From Alphaproteobacteria bacterium (GTDB lineage: Bacteria; Pseudomonadota; Alphaproteobacteria; Caulobacterales; Hyphomonadaceae), in NCBI GenBank assembly GCA_018830285.1, contig JAHJSB010000025.1, positions 1 through 47,809 of the forward strand: a stretch of 47,809 nt of DNA, written 5' to 3'. Position numbers and translations under genes: made by a program. This document shows positions 8,322 to 16,243 of the stretch, piece after piece; the stretch's first letter is position 1; each line of letters begins with the position of its first letter. The notes beneath the pieces were generated by a model. The model searched no databases, was not told the DNA's origin, and worked only from the letters and a program-made list of their open reading frames with translations.

Positions 8322-9518
8322 TTATGCGGCATCCCGGACGAGGGAGAACGCTTCGCGCGCAATCACTTCTTCCTCGTTCGTCGGGACTACGGCAACCGCT
8401 ATCTTTGAGTGCTGTGCAGAAATAATGCCTGGCCCTGACTCGTTCAGCGTCACGTCAAGATCGGTCCCCATCCAGGACAGGCGGGCGCAGATGCGCCGTC
8501 TGATCTCCTGCGAATTCTCGCCGACACCACCGGTGAAAACAATGGCATCAAGGCCATGGAGCGCGGCCGTCAAAGAGCCGATTTCCCGCGCAATCCTGTA
8601 TGTGTACACATCAAGGGCTTCTTCCGCTTCCGGCGCGGGGCTGGCGAGCAGGTCACGGATATCGCTGCTGATTCCAGAGACACCGAGCAGACCGGATTGG
8701 TGATGAAGCATGTCCGAGACCTCGCCCGGCGTCATCTTTTGGCTGCCAATCAGGTACAGGACTGCGCCCGGATCAAGGTCGCCGCACCGGGTAGCCATGG
8801 GGACACCCGACAGCGCGGTCAGCCCCATCGAGGTGGCGATGCTGGTGCCGTCCTGCATGGCGCAGAGGCTTGCCCCGTTGCCAAGGTGGGCAACGATCGT
8901 CTTGCGATGGGGCAGATCGGAGAATGTCTCTACCAGGTTATCCGAGATATAGGCGTAGGAGAGCCCGTGAAATCCATATCGCTGGAGGCCGGACGCGGTC
9001 AGTGCACGTGGCAGTGCATACAGGCGGGCTTCTCGAGGTTGAGTGCGATGGAAGGCGGTGTCGAAGGACAGGGATTGGGGCAGGCCCGGGAATTGTTTCG
9101 CCATGCTGCGCACGCCGGCCAGATTGTAGGGCTGGTGATCGAGCGCAAAGATCGACAGGTCGTCCAGCGTATCGAGCAATTGCGGCGTTGCGAGCCGGGG
9201 CCCGTCGCAGGTCTGTCCGCCATGCACGATGCGGTGCCCCGCCGCGACGAGTTCAGCGCCTTCAACTGCGGCGCTCAGGCAGCGCGCCAGCTCCGGGATG
9301 AGGCATTCCGGCACCGGATCAACCTGTGACAGGGCGGCAGACAACTGGCGCTGAAGGGTTTGATCGTGCGGCTCCGTGACGACTTTCAATGTCTTGCCGA
9401 GACCTGTCAGCGTGCCCCCCAGCAAGCGCTCCGCCAATCCGTCGTCTCCGGCCCGGTAGAGGGAAAATTTCAGGCTGGATGAACCGGTATTGAAAGTTGC
9501 GATAGCCGGCACGCTCAT
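8322..9518 (-). CDS. ackA: Acetate kinase
   Basis: Acetate kinase converts acetyl phosphate and ADP to acetate and ATP, a substrate-level ATP source when respiration is limited. The 398-residue product has the ASKHA-fold signatures: FNTGSSSLKFSLY at the N-terminus, AAGHRIVHGG, VAHLGNGASL in the middle and FTGGVGENSQEIR near the C-terminus. The start is ATG 9518, which overlaps the pta stop as ATGA, so the two are translationally coupled. The longer frame back to 9548 would run into pta and lacks homology. The gene stands next to a FixK-like regulator, supporting oxygen-responsive expression. The assignment is secure. Confidence 0.95.
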   Translation of the reverse strand: MSVPAIATFNTGSSSLKFSLYRAGDDGLAERLLGGTLTGLGKTLKVVTEPHDQTLQRQLSAALSQVDPVPECLIPELARCLSAAVEGAELVAAGHRIVHGGQTCDGPRLATPQLLDTLDDLSIFALDHQPYNLAGVRSMAKQFPGLPQSLSFDTAFHRTQPREARLYALPRALTASGLQRYGFHGLSYAYISDNLVETFSDLPHRKTIVAHLGNGASLCAMQDGTSIATSMGLTALSGVPMATRCGDLDPGAVLYLIGSQKMTPGEVSDMLHHQSGLLGVSGISSDIRDLLASPAPEAEEALDVYTYRIAREIGSLTAALHGLDAIVFTGGVGENSQEIRRRICARLSWMGTDLDVTLNESGPGIISAQHSKIAVAVVPTNEEEVIAREAFSLVRDAA

Positions 9519-10459
9519 GACGTGCCGTCTTTCCAGACGAGGTAGCACTTGGCCAGCGCGCAGGAGGCGAGCCGCTCGGTCACGCTGTCCGACCGGCTGG
9601 TCAGGATGATCGGAACCCGGGCGCCGACAACCAGGCCTGCCGCGGCAGCGCCGGCCAGGTAGTCGAGCTGTTTGGCGAGCATGTTGCCTGCCTCGATATT
9701 CGGCACGATGAGAATATCAGCGTCGCCAGCGACATCGGAGGCAAGGCCCTTGATCTTAACGGCCTGCTTCGAAACAGCGAGATCGAAGGCGAGCGGGCCA
9801 TCAAGCACACCGCCGATGATTTGTCCCCTTTCGGCCATCTTGCAGAGCGCGGCCGCATCGACGGTCGACGGCATGTGAGGGTCGACCTCCTCGGTGGCGG
9901 CCAGGATTGCTGTCTTCGGGGAGTCGATTCCGATGGCATTGGCAACGTCGATGGCGTTCTGGACGATCCATCTCTTGGTGTGCAGATCCGGCGCGATATT
10001 CAGGGCACCGTCACTGATGAGAAGGTATTTCGGATAGGCAGGCGTCTGCATCACGAAAACATGGCTCATCCGGCGGTCTGTGCGCAGGCCGGTACTGCGG
10101 GCGACAATGGCCGCCATCAGTTCGTTCGTGTGCAGGGCGCCTTTCATCAGCGCCTGCACTTTGCCGGCCCGGGCGAGATCGACGCCCGTCTGGGCGGCGG
10201 CGTGGCTGTGCGGTGTGTCGATGATCTCGGTACCGACCAGATCGAGGCTGAACTCATCTGCGACCGTGCGAATGCGCTGCTCTGGACCGATCAGTACCGC
10301 CTTGATCAACCCGGACGTCTGTGCGTCCAGAGCGGCCTCAAGCGCGTTCTGGTTGACGGGATGAACGACCGCTGTCGCCATGGGGGTGCCGCTTGCGCGT
10401 GAAACGATTGAGGCAAAGGCGTCGAGCGGGTCGCCTTGCTCCGCGCTGTTTTGTGCCAT
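9515..10459 (-). CDS. pta: Phosphate acetyl/butyryltransferase
   Basis: This enzyme exchanges CoA for phosphate on an acyl-CoA, giving acetyl phosphate for the acetate kinase encoded directly downstream. The 314-residue protein is the short single-domain type, close to Ptb and to the PTA half of MaoC-PTA fusions: MKGALHTNELMAAIV, then SHVFVMQTPAYPKYLLISDGALNI is split across residues ~130-155, and ILIVPNIEAGNMLAKQLDYLAGAAAAG near the end is the family signature. No N-terminal DRTGG or MaoC domain is present. Acetyl versus butyryl preference cannot be decided by reading. It follows the FixK-like gene by 44 bp and overlaps ackA by 4 bp. Confidence 0.9.
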   Translation of the reverse strand: MAQNSAEQGDPLDAFASIVSRASGTPMATAVVHPVNQNALEAALDAQTSGLIKAVLIGPEQRIRTVADEFSLDLVGTEIIDTPHSHAAAQTGVDLARAGKVQALMKGALHTNELMAAIVARSTGLRTDRRMSHVFVMQTPAYPKYLLISDGALNIAPDLHTKRWIVQNAIDVANAIGIDSPKTAILAATEEVDPHMPSTVDAAALCKMAERGQIIGGVLDGPLAFDLAVSKQAVKIKGLASDVAGDADILIVPNIEAGNMLAKQLDYLAGAAAAGLVVGARVPIILTSRSDSVTERLASCALAKCYLVWKDGTS

Positions 10460-10503
10460 CCGAAATGTGCCCCGTCGTGTTTGGCCTTCTTTGGCCGACC
10501 GTA

Positions 10504-11223
10504 TCAGTAACCGACCACCGATGCATATTCAGCTTCGTCAGGCTCGCCGGCAGCGGCAATGAGGCGCTTTCGGTCAGATATCCGGATTCGGTTCGACTGT
10601 GGCAGTTCAATAATGCCCTGTCGCTTGAGCTGGTTCATCATGCGGCTGACCGTTTCCAGTGTCAGTCCGACATAGTCGGCCATGTCGCAGCGGCTCATGC
10701 GGATATCCACAAAACCTGTCACGGGGTCGACGAAACGGCTGTCGAGGAAGAGAAGAAATGTCGCCGTCCGTTCCATCGCGCATTTGCGTCCGAGCAGGAG
10801 GGCTTGCTCACGTGAGGCATTCAGCATGTCGCCCATCAGCGTGAAGATGCCCTGGCGAAATGCTGCGTTTTCCTGCAACGCGCGATCAAAACTGGCCTGA
10901 ACGATGAAGTCGACCTCGACATCTGTCAGGGCCTCCGCGCTGAAGTTGTGAACGTCCGCGAATGTCAGCGCCAGAAAATCGCCGACGCTGGAGAAGTCCT
11001 GAATCTGGCGTCGACCGTCAGCCATCAGTTTGTACAGGATCACTGTGCCCGAAACAACTTGAAAGACACCGGTCGGCGGATCTCCCTGGAAGAACAGATG
11101 CTCATGCGGCGCAAATCGGAGCCTGTTTCGCGGCACACCATGCCCATCCCTGTGCGTATGTGTTGTGCGTGCTCTCGAAATGTGGGGGTCAGTCGGGAGT
11201 CGAAGAATTGTTTGAGCGTTCAT
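10504..11223 (-). CDS. FixK-like Crp/Fnr-family transcriptional regulator
   Basis: A 239-residue CRP/FNR-superfamily regulator. The cyclic-nucleotide-like beta-roll is at residues ~35-115 (LFFQGDPPTGVFQVVSGTV), the dimer helix at ~125-160 and the winged helix at ~170-225. The recognition helix reads LTLETVSRMMNQL with Glu190, Ser193 and Arg194, the E-x-x-S-R pattern that in FNR reads TTGAT-N4-ATCAA. The four [4Fe-4S] cysteines of true FNR are absent; the only Cys are 148 and 179. That makes it FixK-like, i.e. probably not an oxygen sensor by cluster. Cys179 just before the recognition helix might be redox-active, as in FixK2, but that is inference. It heads the operon with pta-ackA and is likely to act on the boxes in this window. 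Confidence 0.88.
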   Translation of the reverse strand: MNAQTILRLPTDPHISRARTTHTHRDGHGVPRNRLRFAPHEHLFFQGDPPTGVFQVVSGTVILYKLMADGRRQIQDFSSVGDFLALTFADVHNFSAEALTDVEVDFIVQASFDRALQENAAFRQGIFTLMGDMLNASREQALLLGRKCAMERTATFLLFLDSRFVDPVTGFVDIRMSRCDMADYVGLTLETVSRMMNQLKRQGIIELPQSNRIRISDRKRLIAAAGEPDEAEYASVVGY

Positions 11224-11368
11224 TGTCTACCTCCTGTCGTCTGCGGCGGGACACCTGTCCTTCCTGTTCAAAACAAGATGTGCGCATCACGCGAAAATTG
11301 AATTGCGGGATTCTACCTAGAAGAAGATGTGTTGTTCGGTTCGATGGGTGGGGAGCGCCAAGAACAGG

Positions 11369-11382
11369 TTGATTTGCCTCAA
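11369..11382 (+). promoter_or_regulatory. FNR/FixK box between the regulator and phasin genes
   Basis: TTGAT-TTGC-CTCAA differs from the consensus inverted repeat at one position. It is in the 227-bp divergent gap and could serve the phasin gene (82 bp to the box centre's side, with CAAAAT at 11407-11412 as a poor -10) and autoregulation of the FixK-like gene. Confidence 0.55.
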
Positions 11383-11450
11383 TTCTATCTGGCCCGGGGC
11401 ATGAGACAAAATAAATATTCGTACAATCTGCGCTAACAATGGAGTGCCCC

Positions 11451-11837
11451 ATGACGACATCTCAGGTTCAATCCGAAGCGAAGAATACGACGAAAGGGCC
11501 GGATCGCAACGGCGCGGCCCAATCGAATGGCGAGCCATCGAACATGTTCATGCAGACTGTTGGCATGAACAAACTTTTCGGAGGAAGCGCACGTGCCATG
11601 CACCAATGGGTTGCCAGCAGTCAGGAACTGGCGCGTTTCTATTCAACGCGAGTGAAAAAGGACCTGTCCGTGATGAGTGCGCTCTCCTCTTGCAAAACGC
11701 CTCAGGATTTCTCCGAAGTATGGTACAATGCTGCGCGCAGTGCAGTGCATGACTATGCCGACGAATTTGATCGTATTCTGGAAATCGGTCTTGCGGAAGT
11801 AACACCCGGCGAGGAAATGCAAAGCCGCAGTTCGTGA
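11451..11837 (+). CDS. Phasin-family protein
   Basis: A 128-residue protein with the phasin pattern: a low-complexity polar N-terminus (residues 1-30), then an amphipathic helical core QWVASSQELARFYSTRVKKD, SALSSCKTPQDFSEVWYNAAR and AVHDYADEFDRILEIG. Phasins coat polyhydroxyalkanoate granules or associate with other proteins in stress; which applies here is unknown. ATG 11451 was preferred over ATG 11439 because GGAG lies 7 nt upstream. The gene is divergent from the FixK-like gene and has an FNR-type box in its upstream region. Carbon storage under oxygen limitation would fit the neighbourhood. Confidence 0.7.
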   Translation: MTTSQVQSEAKNTTKGPDRNGAAQSNGEPSNMFMQTVGMNKLFGGSARAMHQWVASSQELARFYSTRVKKDLSVMSALSSCKTPQDFSEVWYNAARSAVHDYADEFDRILEIGLAEVTPGEEMQSRSS

Positions 11838-11858
11838 CGGCCGGGCTCTGCGCACTCC

Positions 11859-11872
11859 TTGATATTCGTCAA
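11859..11872 (+). promoter_or_regulatory. FNR/FixK box of the lon promoter
   Basis: TTGAT-ATTC-GTCAA has one mismatch to the consensus. TATCGT at 11894-11899 is a -10 candidate centred 31 bp downstream, the class II activator spacing, and gives a start site around 11906, 34 bp before lon. Confidence 0.65.
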
Positions 11873-11939
11873 TAGCGATCAATTGCCGGACACTATCGTG
11901 TCGCTGTCATCGCCTGACTGACAGGTTGCAGGAGCCTTC

Positions 11940-14336
11940 ATGGATACGTTCGCAAAAAACAAGCCAAAGCCATCGCCGCCCGCCGGGCAAGAAAAACCTG
12001 CTGAGGAATTTCAGCCGGTTGTACAGTTGCAGGATGATGCCCTGATCATTCTCCCTGTCAGACGCATGGTTTTGTTTCCGGGTGCAACTGTGCCGATTGC
12101 CATTGGTCGCCCTAAATCCATCGCGGCTGTAAAGCTTGCTATTCAGGCGGGCAGGCCCATCGGGGTCGTGATGCAACGGGAAGCCGAGATCGCAGACCCG
12201 CAGCCGGAGGACCTCTTCGAGGTTGGCACGCTGGCGAAGATCATACGCCACATGCCAACAGGCAATGGAGCACACCATCTGATATGCGAGGGATTGCAAC
12301 GGATCCGCCTAAAGGAATTTCGACCGGACGTCCCGTTCCTGGTGGCGAGCTATACTGAAATCAAGACATCGGATGAACGCAGCGCCGAGATTGATGCCCG
12401 TTTTCTGCAGCTCAAGGAGCGGGCCCTCGAAGCGCTCGGCCTGCTTGAAGGCATACCGCAGGATTTTATCAACACGATCGCCGCGATCGACCAGCCGTCT
12501 GCGCTGGCCGACCTTGTCGCGCAGCACATGGACCTGGAATCGCAGGAGAAGCAGGAGATCCTGGAAACGGCTGACCTGAAGACCCGCCTGGACCGGATGA
12601 TCGATATCCTGGGATACCGGATAGAAGTGCTGAAACTCTCTCAGGATATCGGACGGCAAACGCAGGAGAAGCTCTCGGCGCAACAGCGCGAGCATATCCT
12701 TCGCCAGCAATTGCAGGAAATTCGCCGGGAGCTCGGCGAAGTAGACGGCTCCGGTGCCGAACTCGCTGAGCTTGGGGCCGAAATCGAGGCAGCAGGGATG
12801 CCGGATGAGGCGCGGATACATGCCCTGAAGGATCTCGCGCGACTAGAGCGCATTCCGGAAGCCTCAATGGAATACGGGATGGTGCGCACAAATCTCGAAA
12901 CGCTGGCCCAATTGCCCTGGAGGGTGCCGGACGCCCGGGACATCGATATCGGGAAGGCCCGCGAGATTCTCGATGAGGATCATTTCGGACTGGAAAAGAT
13001 CAAACAGCGGATACTGGAGTTCCTGGCGGTTCATAAACTTAATCCCGAAGGCAACAGCCCTATCCTCTGTTTTGTCGGTCCGCCTGGCGTCGGCAAGACA
13101 TCCCTCGGGCAAAGCATTGCGCGGGCGATGGGACGGGATTTTGCCCGGCTGAGCCTTGGCGGCGTCCATGACGAGGCGGAAATCCGCGGGCACCGAATGA
13201 CATATGTCGGGGCGATGCCTGGCAATATCATCAAGACGCTCCAGCGGACCGGTTCGCGCGACTGCGTGCTGATGCTGGACGAGATGGACAAGCTGGGGGC
13301 GAGTGCGCATGGCGACCCGGCGTCGGCCTTGCTGGAAGTGCTCGACCCTGCCCAGAACAATTCATTCCGGGACAATTACCTGGGCGTTCCGTTCGATCTC
13401 AGCAAGATTGTTTTCATCGCCACGGCCAATGTGCTCGAGGCGATTCCGCGGCCCCTGAGGGACCGGATGGAAGTGATCGAGCTGGCGGGCTACACGGCCG
13501 AAGAGAAGCTCGAAATTGCCAAACGCTATCTCGTCAAGCGCCAGTTGGTGGCGAACGGCCTTAAGGCGAGCCAGTGCCGGATCAACAAGTCCGCGCTTGA
13601 AGCGATCATCGATGGTTACACACGGGAGGCCGGCGTTCGCAACCTCGAGCGGGAAATAGGCACCGTCGCCCGCCGTGTGGCCATTCGCATCGCTGAGGGA
13701 AAGGCTGACAAGGTCTCCGTCAATGAAGCCGATATTCACGACATCCTGGGACCGCCCCGGTTCAAGGCGGAACTGGCCCTTCGTACGAGCAGCCCGGGGG
13801 TTGCGACCGGACTGGCATGGACGCCCGTTGGCGGTGACATCCTTTTCATCGAGGCGACGAAGTTCAAGGGCACGGGAAAACTTGTCCTGACCGGGCAACT
13901 CGGGGATGTCATGCGCGAAAGCGCACAGGCGTCCCTGAGCCTGGTCAAGGCGCGGGCGGCACAGTTGCAGATCGATCCGGATGTGTTCGGGACCCAAGAC
14001 CTGCATATCCATTTGCCTGCGGGCGCAATTCCCAAGGATGGGCCGAGTGCCGGCGTTGCCTTGTTTATTGCGCTGGTATCCCTGTTCAAGGATGAGTGTG
14101 TCAGGAGCGACACCGCGATGACGGGCGAGATCAGCCTGCGCGGACTGGTCCTGCCCGTCGGCGGCATCAAGGAAAAAGTGATTGCTGCGGAACGCGCGGG
14201 CGTCAAGCGGGTCATGCTCCCAGCCGAGAACCGGCGCGACTTAGAGGACATTCCCGAAAGCGTTCGCAAGCGGCTGGAGTTCATCTGGTTGCAGACGGTC
14301 GACGACGCGATTGGCGCTGCGCTGAAGGCCTGCTGA
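11940..14336 (+). CDS. lon: ATP-dependent protease Lon (LonA type)
   Basis: Lon unfolds and degrades damaged and selected regulatory proteins in the cytosol. The 798-residue product has all LonA parts: N-terminal substrate domain (ILPVRRMVLFPGATVPI at ~35-51), coiled-coil region ~190-300, AAA+ module with Walker A GPPGVGKT near residue 380 and Walker B VLMLDEMDK near 445, and the protease domain with PKDGPSAG, catalytic Ser at about 703, and the partner Lys in GGIKEK near 745. AGGAG precedes the ATG by 6 nt. The FNR-type box upstream suggests induction at low oxygen. It may be a second, stress-dedicated Lon in addition to a housekeeping copy; that cannot be seen from this window. Confidence 0.95.
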   Translation: MDTFAKNKPKPSPPAGQEKPAEEFQPVVQLQDDALIILPVRRMVLFPGATVPIAIGRPKSIAAVKLAIQAGRPIGVVMQREAEIADPQPEDLFEVGTLAKIIRHMPTGNGAHHLICEGLQRIRLKEFRPDVPFLVASYTEIKTSDERSAEIDARFLQLKERALEALGLLEGIPQDFINTIAAIDQPSALADLVAQHMDLESQEKQEILETADLKTRLDRMIDILGYRIEVLKLSQDIGRQTQEKLSAQQREHILRQQLQEIRRELGEVDGSGAELAELGAEIEAAGMPDEARIHALKDLARLERIPEASMEYGMVRTNLETLAQLPWRVPDARDIDIGKAREILDEDHFGLEKIKQRILEFLAVHKLNPEGNSPILCFVGPPGVGKTSLGQSIARAMGRDFARLSLGGVHDEAEIRGHRMTYVGAMPGNIIKTLQRTGSRDCVLMLDEMDKLGASAHGDPASALLEVLDPAQNNSFRDNYLGVPFDLSKIVFIATANVLEAIPRPLRDRMEVIELAGYTAEEKLEIAKRYLVKRQLVANGLKASQCRINKSALEAIIDGYTREAGVRNLEREIGTVARRVAIRIAEGKADKVSVNEADIHDILGPPRFKAELALRTSSPGVATGLAWTPVGGDILFIEATKFKGTGKLVLTGQLGDVMRESAQASLSLVKARAAQLQIDPDVFGTQDLHIHLPAGAIPKDGPSAGVALFIALVSLFKDECVRSDTAMTGEISLRGLVLPVGGIKEKVIAAERAGVKRVMLPAENRRDLEDIPESVRKRLEFIWLQTVDDAIGAALKAC

Positions 14337-14344
14337 ACCGGCGC

Positions 14345-14358
14345 TTGAGCAAGATCAA
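14345..14358 (+). promoter_or_regulatory. FNR/FixK box upstream of the small lipoprotein gene
   Basis: TTGAG-CAAG-ATCAA has one mismatch to the consensus and lies just after the lon stop. A perfect TATAAT at 14385-14390 follows at 36 bp centre to centre, slightly longer than the usual class II spacing of about 32. Confidence 0.5.
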
Positions 14359-14384
14359 CATGGTCGGGAATGGCCGGGCATAGG

Positions 14385-14390
14385 TATAAT
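14385..14390 (+). promoter_or_regulatory. Consensus -10 element for the lipoprotein gene
   Basis: TATAAT is a perfect -10 hexamer, 34 bp before the lipoprotein ATG. No -35 hexamer is found at 16-18 bp upstream, which would suit an activator-dependent promoter using the box at 14345-14358. Confidence 0.5.
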
Positions 14391-14424
14391 GCGAAGCGCC
14401 GGAAACCGTGGAGGAAGCCAGGCC

Positions 14425-14769
14425 ATGTCAATTAAGTCAAAGACGATACTCTGGTTTCTGGGTGCGTGCGCGCTTGGAGTCGCAGGCTGCGCGACGCACT
14501 ATCATCCCTATTACGGGCATGGCCCCGTCATATCCGATATCAGCATTGTTTATGTTCGCTCGGCCCCTCCGCCACCGCGCCGGATTCGTGTGCCTCCACG
14601 TCCCTCTGCCGCGGCCGTCTGGATCGACGGATACTGGAACTGGACCGGGGTGACGTTCGTCTGGGTCGATGGTTTCTGGGAGCGCCAGCCGCGTAGCCGG
14701 GTATGGATGCCCGACAAGTGGGTGCACACTGATCGCGGATGGTATCGCCGCCCGGGGCGGTGGAAATAG
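14425..14769 (+). CDS. Small lipoprotein with YXWxxG-type repeats
   Basis: A 114-residue exported lipoprotein. The N-terminus has a hydrophobic segment ILWFLGACALGVAGC whose final Cys is a good lipobox. The mature part is Pro/Tyr-rich and carries two related aromatic repeats, AVWIDGYWNWTGVTFVWVDG and WERQPRSRVWMPDKWVHT, the pattern of YXWGXW-repeat proteins that are common, uncharacterised envelope proteins of proteobacteria. GGAGG lies about 10 nt before the ATG. The promoter has a perfect TATAAT and an FNR-like box. A role in envelope stress is a guess based only on location. Confidence 0.7.
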   Translation: MSIKSKTILWFLGACALGVAGCATHYHPYYGHGPVISDISIVYVRSAPPPPRRIRVPPRPSAAAVWIDGYWNWTGVTFVWVDGFWERQPRSRVWMPDKWVHTDRGWYRRPGRWK

Positions 14770-14782
14770 GTCGCAGCCTCGC

Positions 14783-14796
14783 TTGATGGAAATCAA
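14783..14796 (+). promoter_or_regulatory. Perfect FNR/FixK box of the host-attachment-family gene
   Basis: TTGAT-GGAA-ATCAA is a perfect consensus inverted repeat. A -10-like CTTATA/TATAGG stretch at 14819-14826 lies 32-34 bp downstream centre to centre, the class II activator arrangement. Confidence 0.78.
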
Positions 14797-14857
14797 TCGC
14801 CCTGTCGCCAGACCGTCGCTTATAGGATATCCAATCAGGGAACAGGAGACAGTTGCC

Positions 14858-15295
14858 ATGAAGCTGAAAAACGGAACGTGGGTACTTGTGTGTGACAGTG
14901 GCAAATTCCTGCTGCTTGAAAACAATGGCGACGAGGACATCATGGACCTGCGCGTGGTTGCGCATGATGAATTCGTCAATCCAGCGACCAGCGACCAGGG
15001 CACGGATCGGCCGGGACGTTTCGCCATCTCGCCGGACCGGCGCGGGACGACACAGGAAACCGACTGGCACCAACTTGAAGAGACCCGTTTTGCCCAGAAT
15101 CTCGCGGAGAAACTTGGCCGCTGGGAGAATGACAAGCGCTTCAACGATCTTGTTATTGTGTCCGACAGCCGAACGCTCGGCGTGTTGCGGAGTGCGCTTC
15201 CCGACCAGGTGAAAAAGCGCGTTCGCGGTGAAGTCCAAAAGGATTACGCCCATCGCACGATCGAGTTCATCGAGACGGCGCTCGCAAAAGAATAG
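14858..15295 (+). CDS. Host attachment family protein
   Basis: A 145-residue protein of the host-attachment family, named from a plant-associated bacterium but found widely in non-pathogens, often in stress islands. Family features are the opening NGTWVLVCDSGKFLLLENN, the FAQNLAEKLGRWENDKRFNDLVIVSDSRTLGVLR core (split over residues ~83-117) and KDYAHRTIEFIE near the end. The core resembles the eRF1/Pelota-like middle fold used in some nucleic-acid or ribosome factors, so the common name probably misleads. AGGAG sits 7-8 nt before the ATG. A perfect FNR-type box is 62 bp upstream, so low-oxygen induction is likely. Convergent with the PRPP synthetase-like gene. Confidence 0.8.
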   Translation: MKLKNGTWVLVCDSGKFLLLENNGDEDIMDLRVVAHDEFVNPATSDQGTDRPGRFAISPDRRGTTQETDWHQLEETRFAQNLAEKLGRWENDKRFNDLVIVSDSRTLGVLRSALPDQVKKRVRGEVQKDYAHRTIEFIETALAKE

Positions 15296-15334
15296 ACCGG
15301 GTTGCGAACAGGACGCGACGACATAGGCGGTGCA

Positions 15335-16243
15335 TCACCGGGATGATGGCCTGATCTCCTCGATCAGGCCGTTTGCGGCGGACGCCAGGATGCCGCTCAC
15401 GTCGATGCCGTTGCTTGGATGGGAAATAGTGTTGCTCGTTACGATACGGGCGGCACCAGCCTGCAGAAGCGCTTCAAAAGCCCCATCGGCAAAAACGCCA
15501 TGCGCCGCGCAACATGTCGGAGGACGAAGCCCCTGTTCCGCGAGTTGACGCGTGACGGCCATCATCGTGGAGGCCGTTGATATCGTGTCATCGACAATGA
15601 CGGGTGTGTGATGCCGCCATTTCCCCAGATCGGGGGGGGAGATGTCCACGTCCCGGTCGCCATGCCTCGTCTTCGTCAGGACAATATGCTCGGCCCCTGC
15701 CAGCGACGCGATTTCGGAGACCCATTGTTCGCTTTCCGCGTCCGGGCCGATCAGAAGAGGGTGGTCCACTTCGCGACTGATCCATGCGGCCATGGCGGGA
15801 GCGGCGTGCGCGGCCCTGGCGGGAATGTCATAGATGTCTGATAGGGCGTGCCAGCGATGCAGGTGGGGATCGATTGTGACGAGCCAATCCACGCAGGATG
15901 AGACCAGTTTCGCAAATTGCACGGATGTGACGGCCTCGCCCGGCCGGAACACGCGGTCCTGGCGCATATAGGGCAAGTAGGGCGCGACCAGCCCGACCGA
16001 TGCGGCGCCGAGGGCCCGGGCGGTCTGTGCGGCAAAGACAAGCGTGGGCAGTTTCGCATCGGGATGGCAGAGGCCCGCAAGTAGGATGACATCGCGCCCT
16101 TCCGGCAAAGTGTCGAAGCGCAGATAGGTTTCGCCGTCTGGAAAGCGGCGCAGGTCAATGTCGGCCATCTCGGCGTCAAGGGCGCTGGCCAGCGGCCCTG
16201 ATATCTGCGCGGTATCCTGCAGGGGCACCAGGAGCGGTTTCAT
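15335..16243 (-). CDS. Ribose-phosphate pyrophosphokinase (PRPP synthetase) homologue
   Basis: PRPP synthetases transfer pyrophosphate from ATP to ribose 5-phosphate. This 302-residue homologue has RRFPDGETYLRF (32-43), the ATP-site stretch YLPYMRQDRVFRPGEAVTS (89-107), DPHLHR (125-130), the catalytic-loop Lys191 and Arg193 in LTKTRHGDRDVDIS, and the PRPP loop VDDTISTAST (217-226). The MRQDRxFxPGEA form is closer to archaeal-type/class III enzymes than to the housekeeping bacterial Prs. It overlaps the AMP phosphorylase-like gene by 4 bp and is the last gene of that operon. I infer a specialised paralogue tied to nucleotide breakdown, perhaps able to use ribose 1,5-bisphosphate; this is not shown. 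A housekeeping prs is expected elsewhere. Confidence 0.85.
   Translation of the reverse strand: MKPLLVPLQDTAQISGPLASALDAEMADIDLRRFPDGETYLRFDTLPEGRDVILLAGLCHPDAKLPTLVFAAQTARALGAASVGLVAPYLPYMRQDRVFRPGEAVTSVQFAKLVSSCVDWLVTIDPHLHRWHALSDIYDIPARAAHAAPAMAAWISREVDHPLLIGPDAESEQWVSEIASLAGAEHIVLTKTRHGDRDVDISPPDLGKWRHHTPVIVDDTISTASTMMAVTRQLAEQGLRPPTCCAAHGVFADGAFEALLQAGAARIVTSNTISHPSNGIDVSGILASAANGLIEEIRPSSR

Noticed and set aside
10286..10310. TTGATCAA inside the pta gene
   Set aside because: It lacks the 4-bp spacer of an FNR box and is within coding sequence.
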